Source of the DNA: Saprospiraceae bacterium
GTDB lineage: Bacteria; Bacteroidota; Bacteroidia; Chitinophagales; Saprospiraceae
Length of the DNA stretch: 64,000 nt
NCBI GenBank assembly: GCA_028285545.1
Contig: JANQPA010000062.1
Span: forward strand, 38,046 to 102,045
Direction: 5' to 3'
The position numbers and the translations under genes were made by a program. Below the pieces are notes generated by a model. It was not told the origin of the DNA. It was given only the letters and a program-made list of their open reading frames with translations, and did not search any database. Every line of letters starts with the position of its first letter. Position 1 is the first letter of the stretch. Shown one piece after another: positions 25,890 through 35,328 of this stretch.

Positions 25890-26258
25890 AAGGTTAGGTG
25901 TGTTTTAAAGGGCAAAGGTGCATAAAAGACTAAATTTGTCACTACTAAATTTACAAAAAAAGATTAGGAAAGGATAGCTGACAAATCCCCATGAAAAATG
26001 TTACACCTATCCTTACTTCTATCCTAATTCTATTTACTTCCATCTAATTCAATTTAACAAGTGACAATCCTCAAAATGACTCGTCTAATAAATATCTAAG
26101 CAATTAAAGAAGAGGTAGATGGAAAGTTTAACCCAACAAAAGGATTAAATTAGGAGTGCCTTAACATATTAAAGCTTAGATTTGTTTTATTATTTTAGAT
26201 CTGATTTTACGTCAATAAATTATTCAAACATTCGTTTTATCCCAAAAAAAATATTCAT
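25890..26258. other. 369-bp divergent intergenic region
   Basis: It separates the FtsX permease from the gene at 26259. It is A/T-rich without ORF or strong hairpin. A perfect -7 element TAGATTTG lies at 26177-26184 on the plus strand (leader about 70 nt), without a good -33. Near the permease start the minus strand has CACCTTTG, one base from the -7 consensus. Confidence 0.4.
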
Positions 26259-26801
26259 ATGAAAAAACTATTCGTTCTTTTTGCAGCTCTTTTTGTCTTT
26301 TCAGCTACTTCTCATGTTCACGCTCAAGATAATACTGAAGAGGATAATCGTGTATCCTTCAAAGGGTATGCTTATGCACAAATGCGTGATGTAGCCAAAG
26401 GCAAAAAAATTACTGCAGGAACTGTCAAACTACTAGATGAAAAAGGAGAAACCGTCATTGAGGAAAAATCATTTACTGATGTTGAGCCATTTATTATTTT
26501 GGTAAAGCCTGAAACCATATACACTCTTCAGGTTTTTGATGGCAGTGGTAAAATGTTGAAGTCCGGCCCTTTTGGAATTAGTGCAGATTATTATTCCAAA
26601 AATGAAGCCTTAAAGGAAGGACGTTGGGTTCCTCATGTAGAAGGTAGAAAAGAATATGGATTAGCCCTGTTCACCGCAACTGCTAAGTTACCTCCTACCA
26701 AATACTCACAAAGCAGTAGCTCTGGAAGCCAATCTGTAGGAAATATGAAATTACCTGATTTAATGGGTTCTTTGACAGAATTAAGGGCATTTAGCTGGTA
26801 A
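26259..26801 (+). CDS. Secreted protein of unknown function
   Basis: A 180-residue exported protein: signal peptide 1-23 (LFVLFAALFVFSATSHVHAQ). Residues 35-115 suggest a small beta-sandwich (GTVKLLDEKGETVIEEKSF, VKPETIYTLQVFDGSGKML), similar in feel to carboxypeptidase-regulatory/CNA-B domains; the C-terminus carries a low-complexity SSSSGSQS linker. No family is recognised with certainty. It has its own -7 box at 26177-26184 and stands between divergent and convergent neighbours, so it is probably monocistronic. Confidence 0.7.
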   Translation: MKKLFVLFAALFVFSATSHVHAQDNTEEDNRVSFKGYAYAQMRDVAKGKKITAGTVKLLDEKGETVIEEKSFTDVEPFIILVKPETIYTLQVFDGSGKMLKSGPFGISADYYSKNEALKEGRWVPHVEGRKEYGLALFTATAKLPPTKYSQSSSSGSQSVGNMKLPDLMGSLTELRAFSW

Positions 26802-26844
26802 ATAATAGTATTGGGTAATGAGTATTGGGTATTGGGACTCTTCC

Positions 26845-26872
26845 CACTACTCACTACTCACTACTCACTACT
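26845..26872. repeat. CACTACT heptamer tandem repeat, four copies
   Basis: Four exact copies of CACTACT lie between convergent genes. The last copy supplies the final codons of the NamZ gene (GAG TAG on the minus strand). Slippage here could change the C-terminus of that protein, though only by a few residues. Confidence 0.7.
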
Positions 26873-28085
26873 CATAAAGTAAGTATTTATTCCTTATCCC
26901 TTCAAATTTTTCTAATCCTGGCTGCCAGCTCTGTCTAATTTCCTCTTCTGTTTTTCCGGCAATAATTTGTTCCCTTAAGTCAGGACCACCAGCCAGTTTA
27001 TCAATCCATTTATTTTCCAAGAAAAAATTAGCTTTATCTGGGAATTCCTGGTATCGATTTAACAAATAGGACAAATTGATTTTCGCTTCTTTCCAAATTT
27101 CCTCTTCTGGAATTGTAGTCAAATCATAGCCTCTACATAATTTACCATTCAACTTTGGATATTTAGCACCAGGGTTTGGAGCGGGAGTGAATGAATAATC
27201 TCCATTGGGTAGATCAGGGTGTCCTATGATTTGAAACTGCTTATTTGTTCCTCGTCCTATACTCAATTGAGTGCCTTCGAAAAAACAAAGAGAAGGATAC
27301 AAATAAATACTTCTCATGTTGGGAAGGTTAGGAGAAGGATTTTTAGGCAAGGAATAAGGGGTTTGGTGAGTATAATTTAGACAGGTAATCACTTCTAGTT
27401 TGCATCTTAGGCCATTGGCCAGCCAAGACTCACCATTGACCATTTTGGCATATTCACCAATGGTCATACCATGAACTATAGGTATTGGATGCATTCCTAC
27501 AAATGATTGATATCCCTCCTGCCGAATAGGGCCATCCACATAATGTCCATTTGGATTAGGGCGATCCAAAATGATTAGGAGTTTGTCATTCTCTGCACAT
27601 GCCTCCATCACATAATGCATGGTAGAAATATAAGTGTAAAAACGAGCTCCTACATCCTGGATATCAAAAATGAGCCAATCCAGGTCCTGGAGATCTTCAG
27701 ATGAAGGCTTGCGTTTTTTTCCATATAATGAAATTACCGGAACACCTGTTTCAGGGTCCAGTCCATCTACTATTTTTTCTCCAGCATCAGCAGTCCCTCG
27801 AAAACCATGTTCAGGAGCAAAAACCCTGGCAATTTCAACTCCTTTTGCCCGCAGTACATCCACCAAATGCTTACCCTCAATCGAAGAAGTATGGTTAACG
27901 ACCAGCCCTCCCTTTCCATTTTTTATCAAACTAAGATATTGATCCAGGCGTTCAGCTCCCAAAATAACAGAGGGAGGTGTTTCTGCAATAGGATAAGATG
28001 ATAAATTATCCGGAGTTTGGGTGTTGCTGCAATTAAGAAGGAAAAGAACTAAAAATCCAACAATTTTATTTAACTTCACAATCAA
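26868..28085 (-). CDS. namZ: Exo-beta-N-acetylmuramidase NamZ (DUF1343, GH171)
   Basis: A 405-residue lipoprotein (signal VGFLVLFLLNCSN, Cys19) of the DUF1343 family, known to remove terminal N-acetylmuramic acid from peptidoglycan fragments. Diagnostic stretches are VNHTSSIEG, FAPEHGFRGTADAGE (about 90-104), SLYGKKRKPS, FDIQDVGARFYTYISTM and LDRPNPNGHYVDGP, plus FEGTQLSIGRGT. The role is turnover or salvage of wall sugars in the periplasm. It is divergent from the exonuclease gene with only 20 bp between start codons, so the promoters must overlap the opposite genes. Confidence 0.92.
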   Translation of the reverse strand: MIVKLNKIVGFLVLFLLNCSNTQTPDNLSSYPIAETPPSVILGAERLDQYLSLIKNGKGGLVVNHTSSIEGKHLVDVLRAKGVEIARVFAPEHGFRGTADAGEKIVDGLDPETGVPVISLYGKKRKPSSEDLQDLDWLIFDIQDVGARFYTYISTMHYVMEACAENDKLLIILDRPNPNGHYVDGPIRQEGYQSFVGMHPIPIVHGMTIGEYAKMVNGESWLANGLRCKLEVITCLNYTHQTPYSLPKNPSPNLPNMRSIYLYPSLCFFEGTQLSIGRGTNKQFQIIGHPDLPNGDYSFTPAPNPGAKYPKLNGKLCRGYDLTTIPEEEIWKEAKINLSYLLNRYQEFPDKANFFLENKWIDKLAGGPDLREQIIAGKTEEEIRQSWQPGLEKFEGIRNKYLLYE

Positions 28086-28105
28086 TTTGTTTTAAAAGTG
28101 GTGGA

Positions 28106-29503
28106 ATGAACCGAAAATATGCCATCATAGACATCGAAACGACGGGAGGAAACCCCTCTCGTGATAAAATTACAGAAATTGCCATTGTTATACATGATGG
28201 GGAGCAAGTTATTGACCAATTTGAAAGCTTGATCAATCCTGAACGCTACATTCCTGCCGGAATAACAGAATTAACCGGCATTACTCAGGAAATGGTGGAT
28301 CAGGCACCCAAGTTTTATGAAGTGGCCCGCCAAATTGTTGAGCTGACTCAAGGAGCAGTTTTTGTCGCCCATAATGTACGTTTTGACTATGGATTTATCA
28401 AAAAGGAGTTTTCTCGTTTAGGATATGCTTATACCCGTAAACAATTATGCACAGTAAGAATGAGTCGCAAAACCTTTCCGGGGCTGCGTTCTTACAGTCT
28501 TGGCAATCTTATCCACCATTTTAATATCTCCATAGATCAAAGGCATAGGGCAATGGGAGATGCAAAAGCCACCGTTCAATTATTTGAATACATTCTTGAA
28601 GAAGAAAGAGACAGCTCAGAAATCAAAGATATGATCAATTTAGGCATCAAAGAATCTTTATTGCCTCCAGGAATTGATATCAATAAAATTCATTCCTTAC
28701 CTGAAACTTGCGGCGTTTATTATCTGCATGATGACTTGGGGAATGTTGCCTATGTGGGGAAAAGCATCAATATTAAAAAACGAGTAGCTGACCATTTTTC
28801 CAATCTGAATAAAAAAGGGAGTAAAGTCCATAAGGTCGTCCGAGACATTTCTTATGAAGAAACGGGTTCTGAACTGATCGCCCTTCTTCTCGAATCTTAT
28901 GAAATAAAAAGACTACAACCTCCCATTAACCGCGCTCAAAGAAGAACTACCTTTCCTTATATCATGTTCGCATGGAAAGATGAGAATGGTTATCTCAGGT
29001 TTACAACAGATAAGGTCAAATTAAAAGAACGCAAAAATCTTCGGATCATAGGAGAATATCCGAGCATTGCTTCAGCTAGAAGTCGGCTAGGCCTGGTCAA
29101 TGAGGAGTTTGAATTGTGTGGTAAATTAACAGGCAAAGAAAAAGGTAGTGGTGCTTGTTTTTCTTTTCATCTAAAACAATGCCAGGGAGCCTGTATCGGG
29201 CAAGAATCTCCTGAAGAATACAATCAAAAGGTAGAAGAGGCAATCCCCTACCTGGGTATTGCTTTTGATGAAGATTTTATCCTGATTGATGAAGGCAGGC
29301 ATGAGCAGGAAAGAGCGGTTGTTTTAGTGGAAAATAATCGCTTTCAGGGCTTTGGCTTTATCAGTACCGAAAATGGTTATCAAGATATTGAAGAACTAAG
29401 AACAGCTATAGATCCTTATCCTCATACTCCTGAAAATCTGGGAATAATACAGCGGTATTTAAGTAAAGGTAAGAAGGACGTGCAGGTGTTGAAATTGGAG
29501 TAA
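28106..29503 (+). CDS. DEDDh 3'-5' exonuclease fused to a GIY-YIG endonuclease domain
   Basis: A 465-residue fusion. Residues 1-170 are a DnaQ/PolC-type exonuclease: IIDIETTGG (Asp and Glu of ExoI), HNVRFDYGF (ExoII) and HRAMGDAKAT (ExoIII, DEDDh type). Residues 190-285 are a UvrC/Cho-like GIY-YIG nuclease with CGVYYLHDDLGNVAYVGKS and the catalytic Glu region LIALLLESYEIKR. The last 180 residues hold four Cys (CGKLTGK, ACFSFHLKQCQGAC), as in the Cho/UvrC-like C-terminal region. Proteins of this plan are annotated as DNA polymerase III epsilon-like and probably act in nucleotide excision or repair. The order is exonuclease first. Function otherwise uncharacterised. Confidence 0.9.
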   Translation: MNRKYAIIDIETTGGNPSRDKITEIAIVIHDGEQVIDQFESLINPERYIPAGITELTGITQEMVDQAPKFYEVARQIVELTQGAVFVAHNVRFDYGFIKKEFSRLGYAYTRKQLCTVRMSRKTFPGLRSYSLGNLIHHFNISIDQRHRAMGDAKATVQLFEYILEEERDSSEIKDMINLGIKESLLPPGIDINKIHSLPETCGVYYLHDDLGNVAYVGKSINIKKRVADHFSNLNKKGSKVHKVVRDISYEETGSELIALLLESYEIKRLQPPINRAQRRTTFPYIMFAWKDENGYLRFTTDKVKLKERKNLRIIGEYPSIASARSRLGLVNEEFELCGKLTGKEKGSGACFSFHLKQCQGACIGQESPEEYNQKVEEAIPYLGIAFDEDFILIDEGRHEQERAVVLVENNRFQGFGFISTENGYQDIEELRTAIDPYPHTPENLGIIQRYLSKGKKDVQVLKLE

Positions 29504-29527
29504 CCGTGTTCAAGTGTTAATACCCAA

Positions 29528-30292
29528 TCACATCTCCAGCCATTTTTTAAAATGACTTGCTTTTAGCTTACTGATGAGTACTTCTTCTTTGGCTGCAGGA
29601 CTTAAATCCAATTTTAATTTGCGATGGAAATGCTGAGTAGCTGAATTAATAGACATTCTAGAAACGATAAATTGACGATTGGCCCTGAAAAAGCTATTAG
29701 GATTCAATTGAAGTTCTATTTTATCCAGGCTTTGTTCAATTACAAACTTTTCATTTTGATGAGTAACACAATGGACCAACTGCTTTTCTAAATAGAAGTA
29801 AGCTATTTTCTCCACTGCAATTGGCAAGATTTTGTCTCTTACATACACCAAAAGGTTATTTTTATAGGTTTGAGGCTGAGTTTTTTGGATCTTTTGAATT
29901 AAAGACAACAATTCATTATTGCCTACTTTTTTGGATTTATATATGGATTCATATTTTGAAAGTGCCGCTTCCAGCTCGTTTTTACCAATGGGCTTAAGCA
30001 AATAATCTACGCTATTGACTTTGAATGCCCTCAAGGCATATTCATCATAGGCCGTAGTAAAAATAACAGGGAATTGAATGTCGGTTTGCCTAAAAATGTC
30101 AAAGGAATCTCCATCAGCGATTCGAATATCAAAGAATCCTAAATCTGGAGGAGGATTGGTGCTTAACCAATAAACGGCGTCCTTTACCGACTCAATGATG
30201 GCCAGGATTTCTATTTCATGACTCGTTTCCATCAGGAGGTCACATAGATTTTGTGCAACCCCAAGTTCGTCTTCAACGATTAATACCTTCAT
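29528..30292 (-). CDS. LytTR-family response regulator
   Basis: A 254-residue regulator: receiver domain 1-115 with acidic pocket Glu7/Asp8, phospho-acceptor Asp55 (GFFDIRIADG), conserved Thr in FTTAYDEY and Lys in YLLKPI; then a LytTR DNA-binding domain (about 145-250) with FFRANRQFIVS. It partners the histidine kinase at 30289-31338, overlapping it by 4 bp (ATGA coupling). The next genes upstream are an outer-membrane barrel and a GLPGLI protein, possible targets. Confidence 0.93.
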   Translation of the reverse strand: MKVLIVEDELGVAQNLCDLLMETSHEIEILAIIESVKDAVYWLSTNPPPDLGFFDIRIADGDSFDIFRQTDIQFPVIFTTAYDEYALRAFKVNSVDYLLKPIGKNELEAALSKYESIYKSKKVGNNELLSLIQKIQKTQPQTYKNNLLVYVRDKILPIAVEKIAYFYLEKQLVHCVTHQNEKFVIEQSLDKIELQLNPNSFFRANRQFIVSRMSINSATQHFHRKLKLDLSPAAKEEVLISKLKASHFKKWLEM

Positions 30293-31338
30293 AGAAGTGG
30301 GACTTGTACTCTAAAGTAATGCTGATTTTTTTCAATAATAATTTCTTCCTGGGCCAATAATTTATATCGGTTAGAAAGGTTTTCCAAGCCCATTCCGAGT
30401 CCGTTTGATTGCTCTTTTTCCTGCAAACTGTTTTCTACAATAAGCTTGTTCTCTTTAACATAAAATTGAACATTTAAAGGATTATCCTTGGTCATCAAAT
30501 TATGCTGAACCGCATTTTCCACTAACAACTGAACCGACATTGGCGGAACCTTTTTTTGCCGAAATTTTTCCGGAATATTAATAATGATTACAAGCTTTTC
30601 ACCAAATCTTTTTTTTAGCAAAAATAAATAAGACTGTACAAATTTGAGTTCTTCCTCTAAGCTCACCAGGTCTTGCTGTTTGCTGGCCAAAGTGTAACGA
30701 TAAGTGTTAGACATTTCCTGGATAAATTCCAAGGCTACTTCTTTTTTCTCATTTCTGACAAGTGTGCTCAAAGAACTTAAGGTATTAAAAAAAAAATGAG
30801 GGCTAATCTGATCTTTTAGAGCCGCTAATTCTGCATTCGTTTTTTCTTCGCGCAGCAGGTTTTTTTCAAGTTCTGTAGTTTTCACTTTTCTAAAGAGCAA
30901 CATAATATAGGCCTCAGCAACTCCAATAACCGCAATAGGCAAATTAGAAGTCAGAAAATAATCTGTAGGAAAAATCTTTTCTCGAAAATCAAAATTCGCA
31001 TTAAACCAAAGGCCTTCCAAGTAGCTATAAATCCAATAAATTAAAATGTTGAATACAATAATGATCATTATCCTAATGGCTCTGGGGAAGCTGGCAGGCA
31101 CTATTTTTTCTTTCCAGAAATAATTAAAAAGTGCCAAAATGGAAAAAATAACAAAATGATAAATTGATAAAGAAATACCAAAATCCGAACGCTTTATGCT
31201 CATGATGGGCAGCTCATTCACCCTACCTGATCCAAGTAAACCCAGTACATACCAATAAACCTTTATGTTGAATAATAAAGTAATCACGATACCTGAAATC
31301 AAAATCAACCAAACAATCGAATAATTTATTTTTCTCAC
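30289..31338 (-). CDS. LytS/YehU-type sensor histidine kinase
   Basis: A 349-residue inner-membrane kinase: four TM segments in residues 1-145 (VWLILISGIVITLLF first), a short coiled coil (ELEKNLLREEKTNAELAALKDQ) and the His_kinase domain with the phospho-acceptor in QISPHFFFNTLSSLS (His about 182; the usual form is QINPHFLFN). The N box is LLVENAVQHN and the G box GLGMGLENLSNRY. It has no periplasmic sensor domain, so it may sense within the membrane. It lies 86 bp downstream of the barrel gene and 4 bp overlapping its regulator. Confidence 0.92.
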   Translation of the reverse strand: MRKINYSIVWLILISGIVITLLFNIKVYWYVLGLLGSGRVNELPIMSIKRSDFGISLSIYHFVIFSILALFNYFWKEKIVPASFPRAIRIMIIIVFNILIYWIYSYLEGLWFNANFDFREKIFPTDYFLTSNLPIAVIGVAEAYIMLLFRKVKTTELEKNLLREEKTNAELAALKDQISPHFFFNTLSSLSTLVRNEKKEVALEFIQEMSNTYRYTLASKQQDLVSLEEELKFVQSYLFLLKKRFGEKLVIIINIPEKFRQKKVPPMSVQLLVENAVQHNLMTKDNPLNVQFYVKENKLIVENSLQEKEQSNGLGMGLENLSNRYKLLAQEEIIIEKNQHYFRVQVPLL

Positions 31339-31424
31339 AAATAATTAATTGGTTTATATTAATCCCTATTGAAGTTAACTAAATACGGAAATTCCATCTT
31401 CCACCTTCCACCTTCCACTTTCCC

Positions 31425-34049
31425 TCATCTCATTTGGATCCTAAAAGTCAACATTGCATAGCGACCAATGGTGTTCCACCTACGTTGCATCAGAAAATTG
31501 GTCTCTCCTATACGTTGGAATCCTATGTATTTATTTAATAAATCAAACCCGCTCAAAGTAATGGAGGCTTTTTCAGCCTGTAGGAAAAAATAACTGATGC
31601 TGCTGGTCAACAGCGGAACGCTGACGGCCTGGTCAAAACTTTGAGCATTGTAATTTAATACATTTGCTCTAGCTTGAAAATTCCACTTTTTATTGGGGGT
31701 ATACCGTAAGTTTCCAGTGAAATTAGTATTGAAATAGACATTGTTCTGATCTTCTGCTACAGAAAACCTTGAATCTGTCAAATTAATGGAGGCAGATAAA
31801 TTGATTGCAAATTGGTCATTATTCCTGTTTTCAATACCCAAATTCAACATATGGGTGAAATTGGTGTTGATGTTTTGTACTCCATTTATGAATACAATCC
31901 CTCTACTCCATACTTCCCTTGATGTAATATTTAAATTGATGCCCAAGCTGCGTAGTGGAGTAGCAAAGTAAATATAGGACACCAGCTGACTATTATTTTT
32001 CACATTGACTGGTGAGTTTATTCTTACCAAATCCTCACTAATTTCTTGTGACCACCGAATCTTATTGGAAGTATAATTTCCTGAAACACGAACGATAACA
32101 GAAGTAAAGGAAAACTGGTCAAACATCGACCAGGTCATCGCTAAATTATGGTGGTATTCTGGTTCTAAATTTAGATTGCCCTGAATGATTGTTAATTGGT
32201 TGATGGAGTCAATAACTGGGTTTAGTTGTTGAATGGATGGCATAACAATATTTGTGGAATACCGCCCGTTGATCCTGCGGCCTGTCCGATATTCATTTCT
32301 AAAACTAAAGCCTGGTAGCCAATAAAAATATTGCGGTTTGTCAATGCTGCTTGCATCCAAAATTTTATCGAAGCTGTTGACCATGGCATCCATCGATAAA
32401 TTAATTTGAGTTTTATTGGCCATTTTATTCAGCTTAATGGATGGCCTGATATACCTTTGGTCAAGAGAAAAATCAGGAATGGGTATTTCATCAAATTCTT
32501 CTAAGGTGTTCAGAACTCCTTCTGCTCTCTTAAAATTAGCTTCCTCCCTGCCCAGGCCGGCACCTAGGGTAAGTGTCCAATTTTCTCCTAACTGCTGGAT
32601 TAGAGAAGGAGTTGCCCGCATTCTCAATCGATCCGTTTGACTATTTCTGAATTGTTCGACATTTGCATTACTCAGGGGATCAAATAAGGTGGTACTATTT
32701 GACCAATCCAGGTCGGCTGAATTTTCATTGTAAGTAAGATTTCCATTCAACTTAAGTTGGGTTTTATCCCCCTTTATCTTAGTGATATAGGTTGCTCGGG
32801 TATTGATGCTGGTTTCGGAAGTTTTACTTTGGGTGCTATTTTCAAATTGGTTGACCCTTGCTTTTTCCAATTGTGAATTACTAATATCTTGGCTTTGCAA
32901 ATTATTGGTTCCTATGATGAAGTCGCCATCCAATATCAAGCGGTTTTTCTTATTAAAATTATGCCGAGCACCATAATTAAATTTATGAGGACGATCTTTT
33001 TCTAATACAGTTAAATTCTGGACTTGCTCATAAGTGCCGGCATCAAAGAAATTTGTGGTGTTTACTTCTTCCTCCAGGTCTTTTTGAATACTACTTCCTA
33101 AGTAATTCACAAAATACCGATTCATGCTACTTGGGTTATAAGAGAGGTTAATACCTCCCCCAAGCGTGGTGTTTATTCCCTTAGTATTTTGTCCAAACTG
33201 ATTATTTCCCTTATGGGTAAATCCGAATTCATTCAGATTATTAGCCATCCCCATCAAAGCATTCTGGGTTTTTTTAGAAAATCGATAAACTTTCCCCTCC
33301 AATTTATAATAGTCCTCCGTGCCCAGGCCTGCTGATAGATCTCCGAAATAACCTTTCTTATGGTCTTCTTTCAATTCCAGGTTTATGGTTTTATCTCTAG
33401 TGCCATCATCAATGCCAGTAAACAAAGCTTCTTCTGATTTTCGATCAATAACCTGTACTTTTTTCAGTGCTTTTGCTGGTAAATTTTTGGTTGCCACCTT
33501 AGGGTCCTTATCAAAAAACTCTTTCCCATCCACTAAAACTTTGGTTACCTCCTCCCCTTCCGCCTTAATATTTCCGCTTTCATCCACTTCAATTCCAGGC
33601 AGTTTTTGTAAAAGTTCCTCAACCGCAGCCCCAGGTCTTGTTTTGAAGGCTCGAACATCATATTCAAGAGTATCGGTTTTAAATTTTACAGGTATGAGTT
33701 CTGCCTCAACAATTACTTCCTCCATCATTGTAGGTTTGAGAACCATAATTCCCAAATCCTCACCCTTTGAGGAAGGGACATCCATAATCAGGTATTCCGT
33801 CTGCATACCAACATAAGAATACTGCATTAGGTAATTTCCCGATTTGACATTACGGATATGATATTCCCCTTTTGCATTGGTTACTCCAAAAAATTGAAGG
33901 GTGGAATCACTTGGATTTAAAAGAGCCACTGTTGCATGACTTAAAGTATTGCCGGAATCATCCAATACCTTCCCCTTTAATGAATGCTGGCTAAAACCAA
34001 TGAATGAAAGGTTGATACAGAATAATAAACAGTATAGTGATTTGGACAT
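31425..34049 (-). CDS. TonB-receptor-like outer-membrane protein (OMP_b-brl_3 family)
   Basis: An 874-residue outer-membrane protein. After the signal peptide (LLFCINLSFIGFSQ) comes a carboxypeptidase-regulatory-like beta-sandwich at about 22-105 (LKGKVLDDSGNTLSHATVALL), a plug-like part at about 110-230 (LLQKLPGIEVDESGNIKAEG, VLVDGKEFFDKDPKVA) and a large beta-barrel ending MLTFRIQMR. The plug-like DGKEFF motif is typical of the OMP_b-brl_3 group, which mostly lacks a TonB box. A GLPGLI-family gene lies upstream on the same strand, a pairing common in Bacteroidota; the cargo is unknown. Confidence 0.9.
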   Translation of the reverse strand: MSKSLYCLLFCINLSFIGFSQHSLKGKVLDDSGNTLSHATVALLNPSDSTLQFFGVTNAKGEYHIRNVKSGNYLMQYSYVGMQTEYLIMDVPSSKGEDLGIMVLKPTMMEEVIVEAELIPVKFKTDTLEYDVRAFKTRPGAAVEELLQKLPGIEVDESGNIKAEGEEVTKVLVDGKEFFDKDPKVATKNLPAKALKKVQVIDRKSEEALFTGIDDGTRDKTINLELKEDHKKGYFGDLSAGLGTEDYYKLEGKVYRFSKKTQNALMGMANNLNEFGFTHKGNNQFGQNTKGINTTLGGGINLSYNPSSMNRYFVNYLGSSIQKDLEEEVNTTNFFDAGTYEQVQNLTVLEKDRPHKFNYGARHNFNKKNRLILDGDFIIGTNNLQSQDISNSQLEKARVNQFENSTQSKTSETSINTRATYITKIKGDKTQLKLNGNLTYNENSADLDWSNSTTLFDPLSNANVEQFRNSQTDRLRMRATPSLIQQLGENWTLTLGAGLGREEANFKRAEGVLNTLEEFDEIPIPDFSLDQRYIRPSIKLNKMANKTQINLSMDAMVNSFDKILDASSIDKPQYFYWLPGFSFRNEYRTGRRINGRYSTNIVMPSIQQLNPVIDSINQLTIIQGNLNLEPEYHHNLAMTWSMFDQFSFTSVIVRVSGNYTSNKIRWSQEISEDLVRINSPVNVKNNSQLVSYIYFATPLRSLGINLNITSREVWSRGIVFINGVQNINTNFTHMLNLGIENRNNDQFAINLSASINLTDSRFSVAEDQNNVYFNTNFTGNLRYTPNKKWNFQARANVLNYNAQSFDQAVSVPLLTSSISYFFLQAEKASITLSGFDLLNKYIGFQRIGETNFLMQRRWNTIGRYAMLTFRIQMR

Positions 34050-34063
34050 GTTAGTTTCTTTAA

Positions 34064-34277
34064 AGTTTTCACGTGTTTAAGTTTTCACGTGTTCAGGTTA
34101 GGAACTACTATTTTGAAAGTATAGCTGCTTATTGGTGCTTTTCTATGCAGTTTTCCAAAACCCTTATATAGAACAATATTTTAATTAGCCGAACTAGTCA
34201 GTTAAAAATCCCTAAAACAAGACCCTTGTTCAAGACTCAAAAAAACTTAACGTAAACACGTGATAACGTGAACACAT
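34064..34277. repeat. CACGTGTT-word inverted repeats flanking an intergenic gap
   Basis: TTCACGTGTTCAGGTTA at 34084-34100 matches, in inverse orientation, the segment at 34248-34264 (14 of 17 positions). Further CACGTGTTTAA and ACGTGAACACATGATCACG copies adjoin. It lies between the barrel and GLPGLI genes. No ORF or promoter is seen inside. Confidence 0.45.
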
Positions 34278-34291
34278 GATCACGTTAGAAA

Positions 34292-35065
34292 TCAACCCTT
34301 CGTTTTATTCTTTTTCCTAGCTTCCATCATCTTCTGATATTCCTCAATTTTCTCGGCAGCTATTTTTTCAAATTTTTCAAGAGAGAGCTTTTGCCCCTTA
34401 TCTAAAGTATTTAAGTCGGATTTTTCAGGAGGAGTTAAATCAATGGAGGTGGCCAGGAGAAAAACTTCACCATTCTTTTCCAAGCCTAGAATAAGCCCCG
34501 GCAATCCAAAATAATTATCAGGACCAGCAGCTACAGGGATCTCAGAGGTAAACCAGGCTGTAATAATTTCAGTGCCTACTTTTATTTCAGCACCTAGGCA
34601 AACATAATCCTGAACCTTTTTCTTATTACTGGTCAGTCTCCATTTTTTTTGTTCTAACTCAGTAGAAACCAGAAAATTTCGGGTCATAAATTCCCTTTGC
34701 TCAACGCGCTCATTTGCTTCAAAATCATAATATATCTTTTTAACTACAGCTTGTGGCTTCTTAGAATAATTAGCCTTCATAATGGCTCCCCTTAATTCTC
34801 TGGACATGGGCTTATTTTTAGATGGGTCTTCCTCATACATAGCTTCTTGAGAAGAAAAATATAAGGTATGATAGGATTTTCCGGTTTTTGGTAAATCTGC
34901 TATATAAGCATCCCATCGGGGATCATCGAATACTCCTTCTAAATTATAGTTGATGATTTGTTCATAGCTTACTTTACCACCTATTGTTTCCTGAGCGAAC
35001 AGTGGATTGGAATTTAAAAAAAAGACGATTGCAGGAAATAGCAGGATAAATTTAAATTTTTTCAT
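34292..35065 (-). CDS. GLPGLI-family protein
   Basis: A 257-residue secreted protein with signal peptide 1-25 (ILLFPAIVFFLNSNPLFAQ) and the name-giving motif YFGLPGLILGLEKNGE at about residues 191-206. The family forms a lipocalin-like fold in the Bacteroidota envelope, usually next to an OMP_b-brl_3 or TonB-receptor gene as here. Its role is not established. The C-terminus is Lys/Glu-rich and helical (KIAAEKIEEYQKMMEARKKN). On the minus strand, TAACTTTG at 35196-35203 matches the -7 consensus, with a 130-nt leader. Confidence 0.9.
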   Translation of the reverse strand: MKKFKFILLFPAIVFFLNSNPLFAQETIGGKVSYEQIINYNLEGVFDDPRWDAYIADLPKTGKSYHTLYFSSQEAMYEEDPSKNKPMSRELRGAIMKANYSKKPQAVVKKIYYDFEANERVEQREFMTRNFLVSTELEQKKWRLTSNKKKVQDYVCLGAEIKVGTEIITAWFTSEIPVAAGPDNYFGLPGLILGLEKNGEVFLLATSIDLTPPEKSDLNTLDKGQKLSLEKFEKIAAEKIEEYQKMMEARKKNKTKG

Positions 35066-35222
35066 AATGCTTATATTTAATTTGAGTCAGCTTATCACAC
35101 TCAATAAGCTTAGAAGACCTCCTCTTAACTAATATTGTGTTATTCAACAATTTTAGTCATTGGAATAGCAATTTTTTTGATAAATATTTATACAACAAAG
35201 TTAAGGGAGAGATTAGAGAATA

Positions 35223-35259
35223 GCTTTGAAATGGAGCATTCTGATGTCCATTTCAAAGC
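35223..35259 (-). terminator. Perfect 12-bp hairpin downstream of the GMC oxidoreductase gene
   Basis: GCTTTGAAATGG (35223-35234) pairs perfectly with 35248-35259 around a 13-nt loop, about 70 bp past the GMC oxidoreductase stop on the minus strand. A moderately T-rich run follows (TATTCTC), so terminator strength is uncertain. Confidence 0.4.
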
Positions 35260-35328
35260 CCTATTTGTCCATTTGAGCTAAATAAGCCTAAGTCATCCAA
35301 CAAATCAAAGAATTCTAGAATTAAAAAA

